Shown: positions 1-11,050, counted from the first letter of the stretch. The stretch: 64,000 nucleotides of DNA from Fasciola hepatica (GCA_948099385.1 CANUEZ040000001.1:1562501-1626500), one strand, 5' to 3'. The notes: a model not told the origin generated them from the letters alone. Program-made: numbers and translations.

Positions 1-396
1 GTGTTTTGGCGCCCGCGGGTCTCATACGAATGCAAGCCGGAAAATGCCTTGTCAGGTCCATCCAAAAAGGCGTCCAGTTGCCGTCTCCAGTGTCAGGCTG
101 AACAATCGTCCCGTTGTCCAGTGAGCGGTTGGCTCCTTGAACGTGCACGGGAGTCAGCCAGGCTACGGATGAAGCCAATGTGACTTGTTAGATCCGTCTG
201 AGAGAGGGCAAGGTAAACTGGAACAAAATAGCGCCTGAGGGCGCCGGCGGATGTTGGACCGTAATAACAACACACAAACGATGTTCGGTGTTGTTGTAGT
301 CGCTAGGAGACCAGAAGAAAATGAAATCATAACTACCGATTGTAATTTCACGGGTCTGTTGTTTGGTAAATCCATGGCGAACTTCCCAACTTATTG

Positions 397-3300
397 CTAA
401 CAGTCGGTTGTAAAAATCGTCACGAAATCGGCGAAGCGGACGGGATTTCGTAGTTGGCGACCGCGACGGCTACTTCGCGTTGCGGGTACGGTTGGAGAAT
501 CTGATGGACTAGCTGCCGAGTCCTCACTAGGCGTAATTGGGGGTGATTCGAGTGGTAACTCGCTCGATGCAGGTGACTGAGCGACTTGAGTGGGCGTAAA
601 TTGGCCGAGCGGCTTGCCCTCAATGACGGCAGGTTTGAGACGATCGATAGATACGGTGTCGTGTCGTCCGTTGATATCTATGACAAATGTTTTTGCCCTA
701 CGTTTTATCACCCGAAACGGGCCAGTGTATGGCGCTTGTAGTGGTGATCGAACGCCATCGACGCGAAGGAATACATGGGTAGCGGTTCCTAACGCAGTTG
801 GGACATAACTTGTAGACTGTTGTTCACGCGGCGGACTGGCCTTGAGCACTCGCATGTGCTGCGTAAGGCGCTGAGCATAGTCACCGTAGTCGAAAGTCAC
901 GGTTGGTGAGGGGGCTACCAACTCCCCAGGCAGACGAAGTGTACAGCCATATACTAGTACGGCCGGTGTTGCGTGTAACTCCTCCTTAACGGTACTACGC
1001 AGGCTTAAGAGTGCTAATGGTAGTGTTTCACTCCAAAGGGGGTTACCGTTTGCTCGAAGGGCGGCTTTTAATTGCCGGTGGAAACGCTCAACCATACCAT
1101 TGGCCTGAGGGTGGTAAGCTGTCGTCTTAACGTGTTGGCAACCGAGCGTAGCGAGTAGGCTGCCGAAAGCGCCGTCAAAGTGTGGACCGCGATCGGTGGT
1201 CACTATTGCCGGGCAACCGAAATGACTAACCCAACCGGTCAGAAAAGCTTTCGCGGCCTCTTCCGAGGTGGGACGAGGGATAGGGATGGCCTGCGGCCAG
1301 CGAGTAAAACGATCCACGCATGTGAGTATGTAAACGTACCCAAGCGAAGGTGGGAGTGGTCCTACGAGGTCGACGTGCACATGATGAAAACGTGTTTCAG
1401 GTTCTGGGAACCTGGCTAACGCCGCCTTAGTGTGCCTATGGGTCTTAACACGTTGACACTGCAGACAAGCACGAGCCCATTGACGGACATCTCGTTTGAC
1501 ATTGTGCCAAACAAAACGCTCAGTTATCAGTTTCACCGAGGCAGTCACACCCGGATGAGCCAGATTATGGAGTGTCAGGAACGTAGGATAACGGTGGGCA
1601 GCAGGAACTACTGGCCTAGGGCGACCTTGCGATACATCGCACACGATGGTATTCTGGGAAGCTGGGATAGGCACTGTGGTTAAACTCAAAGAACCGTTTT
1701 GCCGAAGTCGTTCGATGTCAGGGTCCATAGTTTGAGCCTGTGCTATTGCGTCCAAATTGATGTTAGGCGTTTGTGACAGACTTAGTTGATATACGCGCGA
1801 TAAGGCGTCTGCGACGGGATTAAGTACCCCAGAGACGTGTCGTATGTCCACAGTAAACTGTGAGACAAAGTCTAAGTGGCGAATCTCGCGTGGTGAGTAT
1901 CGATCCGAAGCTGACTTCAGTGCGTAAACCAAAGGCTTGTGGTCTGTAAACACCGTGAACGAACGGCCTTCGAGTGCATGTCGAAAATGACGGATTCCCA
2001 AGTAGATGGCTAATAACTCTCTACCGAACGTGCTGTACCTTGATTCCGCGGGTTGTAGGCGCTTGGAGAAGAATGCTAAAGGTTGCCAAGAGTCATCTAC
2101 GAACTGTTGCAGTACTGCTCCAACCGCTGTGTCCGAGGCATCCGTCACTACCGAAATAGGAGCCAAAGGGTCGGGGTGTGTCAGGAGTGCTGTGTTGGCG
2201 ACAGCATCTTTGACCAAGGCGAATGCGGCCTGTGCCGTGTCGGGAAACACGAACTTCCGCTTACCTCCGCGCAACAGGTCGGTGAGGGGTTGCATCATTT
2301 CCGCACAGTGAGGAATAAATCGGCGGTAGAAATTCACCAGGCCGGCAAACTGACGCAACTGGCGAAAAGATTGGGGTTCAGGGTAGTCGCGAATAGCGGA
2401 AACTTTATCTGACAGAGGGCGGATACCCGAGGATGAAATAGAATGTCCTATGAACGTGATATCAGACCGGCCTAATTCGCATTTCGCGATATTGATCGTA
2501 ACGCCGTGCTGGCTAAGGCGTTCGAAAAGTGCTCGTAAGTGCGTAGCGTGCTCTTGCTCTGAAGAACTCGCCACCAAAATATCATCCAGGTATACGTGGA
2601 CATTTTCCAAACCACGGGTTGCCTCGTGCATGAACCGTTGAAAGGTCTGGGCTGCATTGCTGAGTCCAAACGGCATTCGCAGAAACTCGAACAGCCCGAA
2701 AGGTGTAGTGACGGCAGTTTTAGGGATATCGGCCTCTGCTACCGGGAGCTGGTTGTACGCACGAACTAAATCGATACGGCTAAAGATGGAGCAACCTGAT
2801 AAAGACGAAGTAAGATCCTGTATATGGGGAATCGGGTATCGGTCCGGGACGGTGACTTTGTTAAGTGCTCTGTAATCACCACAAGGTCGCCAGTCGCCAC
2901 TAGCCTTAGGAACCATATGAAGGGGGGAAGCCCAAGGGCTACTAGAAGGGCGTATTATACCCAGTTCTAGCATATGTTCGAATTCGGCCTGTGCAACACG
3001 AAGCTTGTCTGGTGCTAACCGACGCGGCCTACTGAACACTGGGGGTCCCTTAGTGTCGATATGGTGAGTGACACTGGTCGTCACTGCTGGGAGAGGCCCG
3101 GCCTGCCGAAACATGGCCGGGTAGGCGGCAATGAGTTCGCTATAAGGTTGGTGTGCCGGTGGTTGAACGTAAAAGGGCGTGACGTGATTCACTCGCGAAT
3201 TATGACCCGCAACAGCGAAAGTGGTCTGACGATCCACCACTCTGCGGCGCCGTGCATCAACTAACAAGTCAAAGTGCTGCAGGAAGTCAATGCCTAGAAT

Positions 3301-3630
3301 TGGGTACGGGACGTCGGCGATGATGAATACCCAACGAAAATTACGCTTTAACCCCAAGTTTAAGGTGAGCGACCGCTGGCCAAACGTTGGGATGGCCGTG
3401 CCATTGGCAGCGCGTAGTGTTTGGGCCTGCGGTGTGCTATTGTCGTCTTTCGCTCGGGGGAGGACGCTCACTTCGGCACCGGTATCTACAAGGAATAGGT
3501 TGTTTGAAATAATGTCCCTTACGTTCAAAAGACGACTATTGGTGTGATACCCGGCTTCGTGGGTCGCCACCACGGGCCGGGGGTTTAGTTTCCCTGATGA
3601 GCACCGGGAAACGTACACCCTCGTTCGCAT
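397..3630 (-). CDS. pol: Ty3-type pol polyprotein (protease, RT, RNase H, integrase)
   Basis: This 1077-residue polyprotein copies the element RNA into DNA and inserts it in the nucleus. Domains in order: aspartic protease with DTG at 49-51 and the ILGIDF flap region near 111-116; reverse transcriptase about 200-400 with Asp287 and the YLDD box at 347-350; RNase H with Asp497 and the TDHKPL motif near 562-567; integrase with a zinc site His688, His692, Cys722, Cys725 and the catalytic triad Asp754, Asp813, Glu848 (D-D-35-E spacing); a GPF (GPY/F-type) motif at 970-972. No chromodomain is apparent; the tail is a Ser/Pro-rich stretch. The frame is -1 relative to gag and the two overlap by 46 bases, so expression as a gag-pol fusion by -1 frameshifting is likely (inference). 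The ATG used here lies inside the overlap and may not be a true start. All key catalytic residues are present. Confidence 0.92.
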   Translation of the reverse strand: MRTRVYVSRCSSGKLNPRPVVATHEAGYHTNSRLLNVRDIISNNLFLVDTGAEVSVLPRAKDDNSTPQAQTLRAANGTAIPTFGQRSLTLNLGLKRNFRWVFIIADVPYPILGIDFLQHFDLLVDARRRRVVDRQTTFAVAGHNSRVNHVTPFYVQPPAHQPYSELIAAYPAMFRQAGPLPAVTTSVTHHIDTKGPPVFSRPRRLAPDKLRVAQAEFEHMLELGIIRPSSSPWASPLHMVPKASGDWRPCGDYRALNKVTVPDRYPIPHIQDLTSSLSGCSIFSRIDLVRAYNQLPVAEADIPKTAVTTPFGLFEFLRMPFGLSNAAQTFQRFMHEATRGLENVHVYLDDILVASSSEQEHATHLRALFERLSQHGVTINIAKCELGRSDITFIGHSISSSGIRPLSDKVSAIRDYPEPQSFRQLRQFAGLVNFYRRFIPHCAEMMQPLTDLLRGGKRKFVFPDTAQAAFALVKDAVANTALLTHPDPLAPISVVTDASDTAVGAVLQQFVDDSWQPLAFFSKRLQPAESRYSTFGRELLAIYLGIRHFRHALEGRSFTVFTDHKPLVYALKSASDRYSPREIRHLDFVSQFTVDIRHVSGVLNPVADALSRVYQLSLSQTPNINLDAIAQAQTMDPDIERLRQNGSLSLTTVPIPASQNTIVCDVSQGRPRPVVPAAHRYPTFLTLHNLAHPGVTASVKLITERFVWHNVKRDVRQWARACLQCQRVKTHRHTKAALARFPEPETRFHHVHVDLVGPLPPSLGYVYILTCVDRFTRWPQAIPIPRPTSEEAAKAFLTGWVSHFGCPAIVTTDRGPHFDGAFGSLLATLGCQHVKTTAYHPQANGMVERFHRQLKAALRANGNPLWSETLPLALLSLRSTVKEELHATPAVLVYGCTLRLPGELVAPSPTVTFDYGDYAQRLTQHMRVLKASPPREQQSTSYVPTALGTATHVFLRVDGVRSPLQAPYTGPFRVIKRRAKTFVIDINGRHDTVSIDRLKPAVIEGKPLGQFTPTQVAQSPASSELPLESPPITPSEDSAASPSDSPTVPATRSSRRGRQLRNPVRFADFVTIFTTDC

Positions 3631-4385
3631 CGTTTGGCTCCCTCACCGAAGCGACTGTGGTATTTACAATATCCTTCTTTTGAAGAACCGACGAAACGGC
3701 GTCGCAATGACGGACTATGGAGCCTAGGTGAGCGTGCGCGGTGCCGCTCCTGTGACCCACTTCTAACTGCTAGGCGTTGCAGGCTCGCGTCAATTCTAGA
3801 CAAAATTGACGCGAGATCGTTAGATGTGGGCAAGGCAGGCACCGTTGCGACGGACGGCTTGGTTACTCCAGCTACAGCGGGGTTGTATCGTGACATAATG
3901 TCATCAGCTATCGCTGCAGTTTCCTCTAGCGAGCATTTGCGTGTGGCACTTAGTAAAACTGGAATGTTATGTGGCAAACGCTGCAGCCAAAGTTCCCTCA
4001 AGAGCGGGTCCTCACCTATTGTCGGTCCTCTCAAGCGCTGCATCTCACGCAGCAGTTCGGAGGGCTTCCTACTTCCAAGCTCAACGTTTTGAAGTTGTTG
4101 CATACGTTGGTCTTGCGTTGGGGTCGTGCGGGCAATGACAGCCTCCTTTAAAGCCTCATAGCTTCGGGAAGAGATTATTACGTCCCTTACTTGCATTGTG
4201 ACTTCTGACGGGAGGCGGCCTGCTACCCACCTGAAACGGCTGGCGTCGCTGGTTATACGGCAGTTTTCGAATTCTAACTCGACCAGCGTGAACCAGAGTT
4301 CTGGATCAGCAGGTGTGAATGCCGGTATGTGCAGCGTGATCGCCCCAACGGTGGGGTCTGAGCAGGATTTCCGTTCGGCAGACAT
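3585..4385 (-). CDS. gag: Ty3-type gag (capsid/nucleocapsid)
   Basis: This 266-residue structural protein would package the element RNA in cytoplasmic particles. The N-terminal two thirds has the capsid-like pattern seen in CsRn1-type gags: a PELWF segment at 28-32, a VAGRLPSEV segment at 54-62 and a SRKPSELL segment near 105-112. A basic Arg/Ser-rich stretch (about 208-231) precedes one zinc-binding pattern, Cys240-X2-His243-X9-Cys253-X3-Cys257, which is the unusual CHCC form rather than the common CCHC. The ATG at 4385 lies about 240 bases downstream of the primer-binding site, a normal leader length. The stop falls inside the pol frame. The intact frame suggests recent insertion or activity. 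Confidence 0.88.
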   Translation of the reverse strand: MSAERKSCSDPTVGAITLHIPAFTPADPELWFTLVELEFENCRITSDASRFRWVAGRLPSEVTMQVRDVIISSRSYEALKEAVIARTTPTQDQRMQQLQNVELGSRKPSELLREMQRLRGPTIGEDPLLRELWLQRLPHNIPVLLSATRKCSLEETAAIADDIMSRYNPAVAGVTKPSVATVPALPTSNDLASILSRIDASLQRLAVRSGSQERHRARSPRLHSPSLRRRFVGSSKEGYCKYHSRFGEGAKRCERGCTFPGAHQGN

Positions 4386-4623
4386 GGCGATTACTTTATG
4401 GAATACAGACGGGAAAAGAAATGAACGACCAATGGGGGACTATAGTCTTCGCGAAAAAAAAATCACGACAAATTAGACACACAAAATATGTTTGGACGAA
4501 AAAAAAAATTATTTGGTAAACCAACCGAAAAAAAAATCAAGATAGGGAAACAATAAAACACACAAAAACGTACGCAGACGGGACCTTGAACGGTAGAAAA
4601 CAAGGAAACTCACGTGACCTGAG

Positions 4624-4642
4624 GATCACGTCGGGCTCACCA
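4624..4642 (-). other. Primer-binding site complementary to tRNA-Trp
   Basis: The plus strand here reads like the 3' end of a eukaryotic tRNA-Trp including CCA, with one mismatch (C where the tRNA as I know it has G). Read on the minus strand, it therefore pairs with tRNA-Trp and primes minus-strand synthesis. It sits two bases from the LTR start, as expected. tRNA-Trp priming is established for CsRn1-type elements. Confidence 0.85.
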
Positions 4643-4644
4643 AT

Positions 4645-5005
4645 TGTAAGGTTGATTAGACCTTACTTCGCGGTTTCCTTAGTAAACGCGTGCTTCGGTC
4701 CTTTGTACTGCGTGGACCACCTACACGTTACTCTAATGTGCGGCACTGCACAAATATGTTAACCAGAACAGTATTCTCCACGACCCGTGAGAACGAGAAG
4801 GCGGTTGGGAGAGATAGTGGTTAGCGTGTATTTGAGAGCGTGCGTGAGAGCGTGCGCAAGAGCAACGGTCAAATGGCCACCGCGCTTGGCAGTCAGCGTT
4901 CAGTTAAACAATAAACGTGGTAAAAGTATGAACGAAGATGGCAACCGCTACAAACTGCCGTGGATGATACTGAGAGTCTTCTATCTTTTTGTCGAGTTTA
5001 AGACA
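4645..5005 (-). repeat. 5' LTR of the Ty3 element (outer boundary approximate)
   Basis: The inner edge is fixed by the primer-binding site: on the plus strand the LTR begins TGTAAGG at 4645. The outer edge was chosen at ACA (5003-5005), giving TGT...ACA termini and 361 bases; this is a guess because the second LTR, needed for comparison, is not in the window. The interior has GC-rich repeated GAGCGTGCG-like words near 4835-4860. Confidence 0.55.
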
Positions 5006-5639
5006 TAAATGGGGGTGTGATACTGAATTTAGGAGACGAAAAAACGAAAGAAAAAAAAGAAAATTAATAATAATAATGATGAAGGATAAAATAATAACGC
5101 GTGGAGAAAGAGCAATACGAGGAAGAGAACTTCATCGGTTTGTAGTTTGGTTAGAAGTGGCAACGATGATAGCTTCAGTGATAGTGAAACTGTGCTAACT
5201 TAAGATGTTAGATAAAAAGACACTTCCCCAAACTCGGACTGTACCTGCAACCCCAGTCAGCACAATGGTCCTCAAATAGTCACGAAATAGTCCCTAGGTC
5301 GACCCCGTTTGATTCCCAAAACGACCCCAAAATGACCCCACTGAAACAAAAAAGGGTCGGTTTGGGGGCGTTTTTCGGCCGACCACGCAAAAAACCCTCC
5401 GATATTTGTGTACCTTCTGCATTACAATATGAACTCAATTTCCCGTACCTATTTTTATAGCACTACACAAACGACCCCGCGTACGCGACACAAACCAATC
5501 TCTGCTAAATATTCAGTTTGATTCCAAAACAGGCTGAGGACCAGTTATGCTTCGGCTGATTGTGGTTTATATGTGGCTTCGTGTTTTGTGATGGCAGGGA
5601 AGCAGATCCCCGCAACCCTTCGCCCGAGAGCTCACCTCA
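5006..5639. other. Intergenic, with short C/G hairpin
   Basis: No coding potential was recognised. An A-rich low-complexity stretch follows the LTR (about 5035-5100). At 5315-5339 and 5354-5378 two arms rich in CCCC/AAAA and GGGG/TTTT are near-complementary and would fold into a hairpin with a loop of about 14 bases. GACCCC words recur from 5300 to 5480. Confidence 0.4.
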
Positions 5640-6220
5640 CTGTGTTTGTTTCAAGAGTTTGTTACGTGGTGCGGAAAAATATGCTGGGTCGCATCTGATG
5701 GCTCTGGGTTTCAGCAGTTTGTGTTCTTGTCCCCTGAACGTCGGGTTGCTACTTGGAGCTAATAACAGCCTATCGGTTTCGGACAACCCGTAGAGCTACT
5801 TGAACGCTTCGATCAGATCTCCATTAGATGCCGCCTGTTTATCGACAACAAATGGAGCACTCTGAGGCGTTCTCTGTATGTCATGCTCCTCAGCCCTTTG
5901 ATCATCTTAGTATCCGTCTTTGAACGGTTCCCAACAGCTGGGTGCAGTATTCCAGCTGGGGGCGTAAATGAGTTTCGTAAAGTGGAAATATTATTTTGGC
6001 ATCCCGAGACCCGAAAGTTCGACACAGTTGAAACATGGACCTATTACCCTTTGCTGCTGCCTCAAGGCACTGCTTGGTGGGCTTAACAATTTCATGCATT
6101 TGAATGCCAAGATCTCCAGGTTCTTCAAAGTTATAAAGAATCTTTTCTTTGTAGGCGCTTCTGGGAACGGATTAACAAATAACTTCAGATTAGACTTGCC
6201 GCAGTGCTCCATTATGGCTT
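5640..6220 (-). mobile_element. CR1-like LINE fragment (3' end of RT ORF), decayed
   Basis: On the minus strand, interrupted frames read through the region after the catalytic domain of CR1-type reverse transcriptases: RPQLEYC near 5930-5960, then IKGLRSMTYRERLRVLHL near 5850-5910, then a tail of the form LLAPSSNPTFRGQEHKLLKP near 5690-5760. Stops and frameshifts break it throughout. The tail form differs from that at 6360-6599, so this is a second subfamily copy abutting the larger remnant to its right, not simply its continuation. Confidence 0.65.
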
Positions 6221-6359
6221 GGCGCTAGAACCAAGTTGTTCGTTATCAGCTCTGCTTGACCAATTGCTTCATGTGAAGAAAAATTGGAGGCAGACAGAAG
6301 GAGAGGAAAAGAAGGGTACCAGAGAGGGTTCTAATAGCTACTCTCACCAAAATTTCCTC

Positions 6360-9290
6360 TCAGGCCGTATCCGGTCGTTTTTCAAAGGCACCCCCCAAGG
6401 TGGCTTCAAATATCTCCCCCGTTAGCTTATTCCACTCGTTGACAGATCTCACAGCGGACGAATGACTCGTAATTCCTGTTCTTACACGGTCTTTTATAAG
6501 CTGGAGCATGTGCTCTTGCAGTTTGTCATCCCCCCGAAGTCTGAAGAGAGACTGTCCAGGTCCAGCTGTTGTGTTCATTCCTTTACTCGGTTTGAACACT
6601 TCTGTTAAGTCCCTCTTTATTGTCCTTCTTTCCTACAAAAATAGGTTTAGCTTGTTCAGCCTTTGTTTGTTGCCTGGTCCCAGGAAGTTTTCAGACCACC
6701 TAGTGAATTTCCGCGTTACTAGCCCCAGGGGTTTTTCCGCACGAGGATGGGACTCCAGGCCTGAACGCAGTGTTCCATTTGGGAGTCTTACAGTGGCCCT
6801 GTGTATTTGGTGGCATAAATTATGGTTTCCTGGAGCTTACCGTGCGCATCAGTTGGTAAAGTGCGCGGCACTCTCTATTGCCTACCTGGTTTAAAGTCTG
6901 CTCTTATTACCACTACCAGATCCTTGACCTCCACTGTTTCAGCAAGCGCCGTTTGGCTACTTGTTGAGCCCAAATAGAGATTGGGACGTGGTTCTCTCTC
7001 ATCAATGAGGTGTTTGCATTTGGTAACGTTTAGAGGGAGATCCTGTGCCACCGACCACGCACACACGCTATCCAGATCATCCTGTACGGTGCCATCTGCA
7101 ACCGTTCTGAGCAGTTTGACATTGTCGGCAATTCTGTAGCAATTACCCCCCCCCCCTCAGTTCATTTGCTTAGTCAATAATAAGCAAGTCGAAAAACAGG
7201 GGCTCCAGGACAGATCTCTACTGCACACCGCTATGCAATCTTCCTGTGCTGGAAAAGACTTTCTCGACCCTCATCTGAAACTGTTTTTCAGTGAGTCCTT
7301 TGATAGTCCGTCTCTCTACCAACGGACTTAGCCTAAATTCTTCCAGCTTACTCACCAACAGCGTTGGGTGAAACGAATCCAATGTCTTCTGGAAATCCAA
7401 ATAGCAGACCTCATCTCTCTCCCTTTTGTTGAGTTTCCAAATTACTTCATCTAATTAGTGTGTAAGATTAGGCAAGGATAAGTTCCGTCTAATGAAACCG
7501 TGTTGATGGGATGATATTAATCTGTGGCTTTCCAAGTGCTAAATTATTAGGTCCCGGACTGACCTTTCCATGACCTTCAGTAATATTGACTTCAGGTTTA
7601 TCGGTCAATAAATCGCACATGCCTTTCTGTCGCCCCCTTTATGGATTGGAGTAACGGTGGATGTAAGCCAATTCTGTGGTACCTCACTTTCTTCCAACGA
7701 TGCGTTGAATAGAAGCGTTAGCGGTTTGGATAATAAATCATCTAACGGTTTCAGTACTGCTGGATGAATTCCATCAGGTCTCGCAGCCTTACACGATGGC
7801 AGGAGCCCTAAATTGTCGTAGACTTCGCTCTCACAGACTTCGGCGTCTATCGTCTCTGGGATGCATGCGCTTCGTCCAATGGCCGCCCTTTTATCCGATC
7901 TGTATACCTCTTGAAAGAATCGCAGTAGATTTTCAGCTTATTCTTGCTCCCTTCACCTCTTTTCTCTGTTTTCATCCTTAACTCCCCCTACTACTCTTTG
8001 CAATGTGGCCTTTAATTAAACGCAATTACAATACACTTTGGGATTCACCTTGACGTTTGCAGCAGTCCTGTTTTTATAGCTCAGCCTGCATTCCAGTTGT
8101 ATTCCCGAGGCCATTGTTCTGGCCTCAGTGTACTGCAAAAAGACCCGATGCCCATTTTTATGAGCGCATTTTTGCCATTCCACATGCTTTTGCCTAACAC
8201 TCTTTTTTCACGACTGCTCCACCATAGTAGGGTGCCCTTCTTCTTCATTTTCTTCAAAGGAGCTACCTCAGGTAATTTCTGACAGTTTTTCCTGACATGC
8301 CACCAATTTGTCTCCACATAGACTTCCCTCTTGGTACTGGACACTTGACCTGGAGTGCGAGTTTCCGCAACCTTCCTTTGTTTATTTAAGAGAAGTTTCT
8401 CATGTGTTTGTCCAGCGCCCTCACTACTTGGAGGGTCACTGTCATTCTCAGGATACCGTGGTTGCTCCTGCCAACCAGGTTCACTACGTCTAGCGTTTCT
8501 GGATTAATGCGAGCCCTTGTGATTACAAGGTCAAGGAGTGGCGGTGTCTGACCATGCTCCCACCAAGTTGCCTGCTGCGGTTGCTGAAACAGAGTTTTCA
8601 GTCCAATTAAGGTAAGACAACAGTTATTCATCTTCCTTTTCGAGAGACCGTGGACTTCAAGACGCATAGGCTATTAATATTTCAGGTCTCGTCGTTACGA
8701 CAAGTAACTCTATGACTTGCACGTTTGGCAAGGCAAGCCATCCGTCTTCGTAGGTGTTATAGTGGTTTACCACGAGTACGAGAACCCAGCCTACCATACA
8801 ACCGTCCGCCCTATCAACGCAATGGGCTATGCTTTGTCTAGAATGGAGCCCAGTAATGCCTTCAGTCAGTGGCAACCATTTTTCGGTGGGCGCCATGAAA
8901 TCCGTACCCTCTGTCCTAGTTCACAGTTACGGCCACTTGTTCCCCAAACTTGCTGCGTTTGTGCAGACTACGAGTAGCCTCACCCTTCCTTGACTTGCTT
9001 TTGGCCCGTCAGGGGGAAGGTACTCTTGCTCCTCCGACATTATGGCCGAGGGTATTGACCATTTTTTGCGGAACGATATTGTTTACCTCACCGCTCCTAT
9101 TAGATTTCCCTTCACCTGCTGACCTAGCAGTTTGTGGCGTGCTTGCCTCCAGAGGAAAGTGCGTCACTGTCTGCGTCATCATATTCCTCGTGTATACTAC
9201 ATCAGTTTGGCCTGCAGTGGCCGCCTTTGTAGCCTTGATTGCAGACACCGGCTGATGATTCCTTTGGGTTCTTATTTCGGGTGACTTCAT
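6360..9290 (-). mobile_element. CR1-like LINE, decayed, most of ORF2 traceable
   Basis: Reading minus from 9290: a possible N-terminal segment (9009-9290); APE-type endonuclease pieces (8657-8896, and 8386-8667 with a PPLLDLVITR segment and a degenerate SNHGIL in place of the usual SDH); a basic linker (8081-8344); RT pieces with LDFQKTLDSF (7218-7400, the LDFxKAFDSV motif decayed) and the VKDLVVVIRADFKP segment (6875-7066); and the typical C-terminal end with FRLRGDDKL and VRSVNEWNKLTGEI (6360-6599). Many stops and frameshifts mean no functional product. The segment that should lie between 6875 and 6600 is missing or replaced, and a related segment appears instead at 5640-6220. Confidence 0.72.
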
Positions 9291-9449
9291 TGGCGCCGTG
9301 TAATACCTTGATACTTGATATCTTAGGGACCTATCTGCATTTATTTAGATTTATATCATCAAGTGCAAGCCGGATGACCTCACCTGTGCTACGCCTCATG
9401 CTATCAGTCGTGCTGAAGGACCCGTTTCTGTGTCGCGGATTGGAAAATT

Positions 9450-9945
9450 CGACAAGTGTGAGAGTGGCTCGTACCTGAAATAAAATTTTCGTTAAAATGC
9501 GCAGTACTTCGGTCGTCGATTTCTTTTGTATCAATTTATTTTCAACCTGTGGAAGAACGGTCACTAAAAAAACCGGTTGGAAACAGTTCGGAAGCCGATG
9601 TTACGAACGGGCTGTGTGCTACAAGGGGTTCGTAACAGTGCTTTCCCAAAGATTTCCGATCGGTTTGTTCAGTAGTCGTTTTCCACAGGTCAAAGATGAA
9701 TTTAGACGGAAGAAGTCGACGACCGGAATATCGTAAGCCGTTTGAAGAGCACTTTGTTCAAACAGATTTATTGGAATACACTTTTTTGTAGAAAACGGCC
9801 CACTCACACATCGGTTTCAAAGCTGTTTCCAACCGCTTTGCTAAGTAGCCATTTTTTACAGGTTAAAAATGAATTGATACGAAAGAAAACCGACAACCAA
9901 AGTTGTGAGCATTTATAGAAAGCATTTTATTTTGGTAAATTTATT
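9450..9945. repeat. Three copies of a roughly 120-150 bp repeat, one inverted
   Basis: Copy 1 (about 9450-9612) is in reverse orientation, copies 2 (about 9627-9770) and 3 (about 9800-9945) are forward. A shared core reads TTTCCAACCGGTTTG, then CCACAGGTTAAAAATGAATT, then CGACGACCGAAG with variation. Copies 1 and 2 make a palindrome centred near 9620, with exact GTTACGAAC and GTTCGTAAC sequences at its centre. Copy 3 runs directly into the left arm of the next inverted repeat. The family is not recognised. Confidence 0.7.
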
Positions 9946-9946
9946 T

Positions 9947-10246
9947 GAGAGGACAGACTGGCAAACAAGCTCGTTTTCAGTTATTCATACTCATGCCATT
10001 ACATCACAATATATTACGACAAGTTAAGGAAATTGACCAGTTAGACAAATAGGTAGTAACAAACAATAATGATGACATAAAAGAGGAAAGAAAACAGTTG
10101 TCATCCAGGCTTTAATCAAAACCGGATGTGGATCATTTCTCACGTGTTTTGTCAGTTTTTATCTAGTCTATAGCCTGTTTTAGGATGGAGGTAGGGCCAA
10201 GGTAACTTAAGAGCCCACACAAACCGTTTTTGGGCACAGAAAGGGG
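9947..10246 (+). repeat. Left arm of PLE inverted repeat
   Basis: This arm pairs with 10752-11050 in inverse orientation. Its outer end (9955-10025, with CAAGCTCGTTTTCAGT) also recurs in diverged form near 19346 and 49728, so it belongs to a dispersed family. Confidence 0.85.
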
Positions 10247-10751
10247 TCTGCATATGGGGCATTAAATTCCAAGAGAGTCTGTGGTGGAAAGGAAGTCAGC
10301 GTACATAACTTTGCCATTCAAAGGCGACGCCCTGGCTAAGACTGGCCAGAGAAGATTGTCAGGCATCATCAACAAGACATTTTACGCAGCTAATCTCCAA
10401 ATACTGTCCCATTCCAGACCGGTAGTGATTTCACGGTTGAAAGACAAAATACTCGATTCTGCGGCCCCATTATGTGTTTACTCATTCACTTGTTTTTGTG
10501 GAACAATGTACACCGGTCGCACGACCAGACGTTTGTCTAAACCTATCCGCGAATGCCACCCTGCATGGTTGAACACTGGAGCAAATAAAGCCTTCACTTG
10601 CACGATCGTTTCCCATATAGCTCACTCGAATCACACAACAAACGTATCCGAGACTTTTCGTGCCCTGTATTAGATCCGTGGTCCAAAATAAAGACAAGCA
10701 GAAAGTCGCATTCCAGCCATGGCTGAGGTTGTGGGCACCCGCCTACACAAC
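10247..10751 (+). pseudogene. PLE linker and GIY-YIG endonuclease domain, truncated
   Basis: An open stretch at 10281-10673 (130 residues) begins with the PLE linker (LPFKGDALAKTGQRRL) and runs into a GIY-YIG-type nuclease: the FTCFCGTMYTGRTTRRLS segment holds the YTGRT form of the second half-motif and its conserved Arg. A frame change is needed to reach the C-terminal LPWP segment near 10785-10800. The reverse transcriptase half is absent. In PLEs this nuclease is thought to nick the target DNA. Confidence 0.75.
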
Positions 10752-11050
10752 CCCCCTCTGCACCCAAAAATGGTTTGTGTGTGCTCTTAAGTTACCTTGG
10801 CCCTACCTCCATCCTAAAACAGGCTATAGACTAGATAAAAACTGACATAACACGTGAGAAATGATCCACATCCGGTTTTGATTAAAGCCTGGATGACAAC
10901 TGTTTTCTTTCCTCTTTTATGTCATCATTATTGTTTGTTACTACCTATTTGTCTAACTGGTCAATTTCCTTAACTTGTCGTAATATATTGTGATGTAATG
11001 GCATGAGTATGAATAACTGAAAACGAGCTTGTTCGCCAATCTGTCTTCTC
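10752..11050 (-). repeat. Right arm of PLE inverted repeat
   Basis: Reverse complement of 9947-10246 at high identity. Together the arms could extrude as a large cruciform or fold as a hairpin RNA if transcribed. Confidence 0.85.

Larger units (their letters stand above)
1..5005 (-). mobile_element. Ty3-type LTR retrotransposon, CsRn1-like, nearly complete
   Basis: The element reads on the minus strand in the order LTR (4645-5005), tRNA-Trp primer-binding site (4624-4642), gag (3585-4385), pol (397-3630). Both reading frames are uninterrupted, which contrasts with every other element in the window. The CCHC knuckle of most Ty3 gags is replaced by a Cys-His-Cys-Cys pattern, and the primer site matches tRNA-Trp; both are known traits of the CsRn1 group described from the liver fluke Clonorchis. 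The matching 3' LTR is not visible: bases 1-396, after the pol stop, show no copy of the LTR start (TGTAAGGTTG), so it probably lies beyond base 1. Whether 1-396 is element 3' UTR or flanking DNA is undecided. Group assignment is by motif reading only. Confidence 0.85.
9947..11050 (+). mobile_element. Penelope-like element 3' fragment between long inverted repeats
   Basis: Left arm 9947-10246 and right arm 10752-11050 are reverse complements over about 300 bases with few mismatches. The 505 base centre codes on the plus strand for the end of a PLE protein. Terminal repeats of PLEs (pLTRs) are known to occur in direct or inverted orientation, so this is best read as a 5'-truncated PLE carrying inverted pLTRs. 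The right arm begins immediately after the protein's C-terminal LPWP motif, matching the end of the other PLEs in the window. Confidence 0.8.

Noticed and set aside
1..396. Possible 3' LTR or third ORF of the Ty3 element (70 codon minus frame at 163-375).
   Set aside because: No match to the LTR start at 4645 was found and the short frame has no known motif; treated as 3' UTR or flank.
590..3547. Several plus-strand open frames of 60-110 codons opposite pol and gag.
   Set aside because: They are shadows of the intact minus-strand ORFs, with no motifs of their own.
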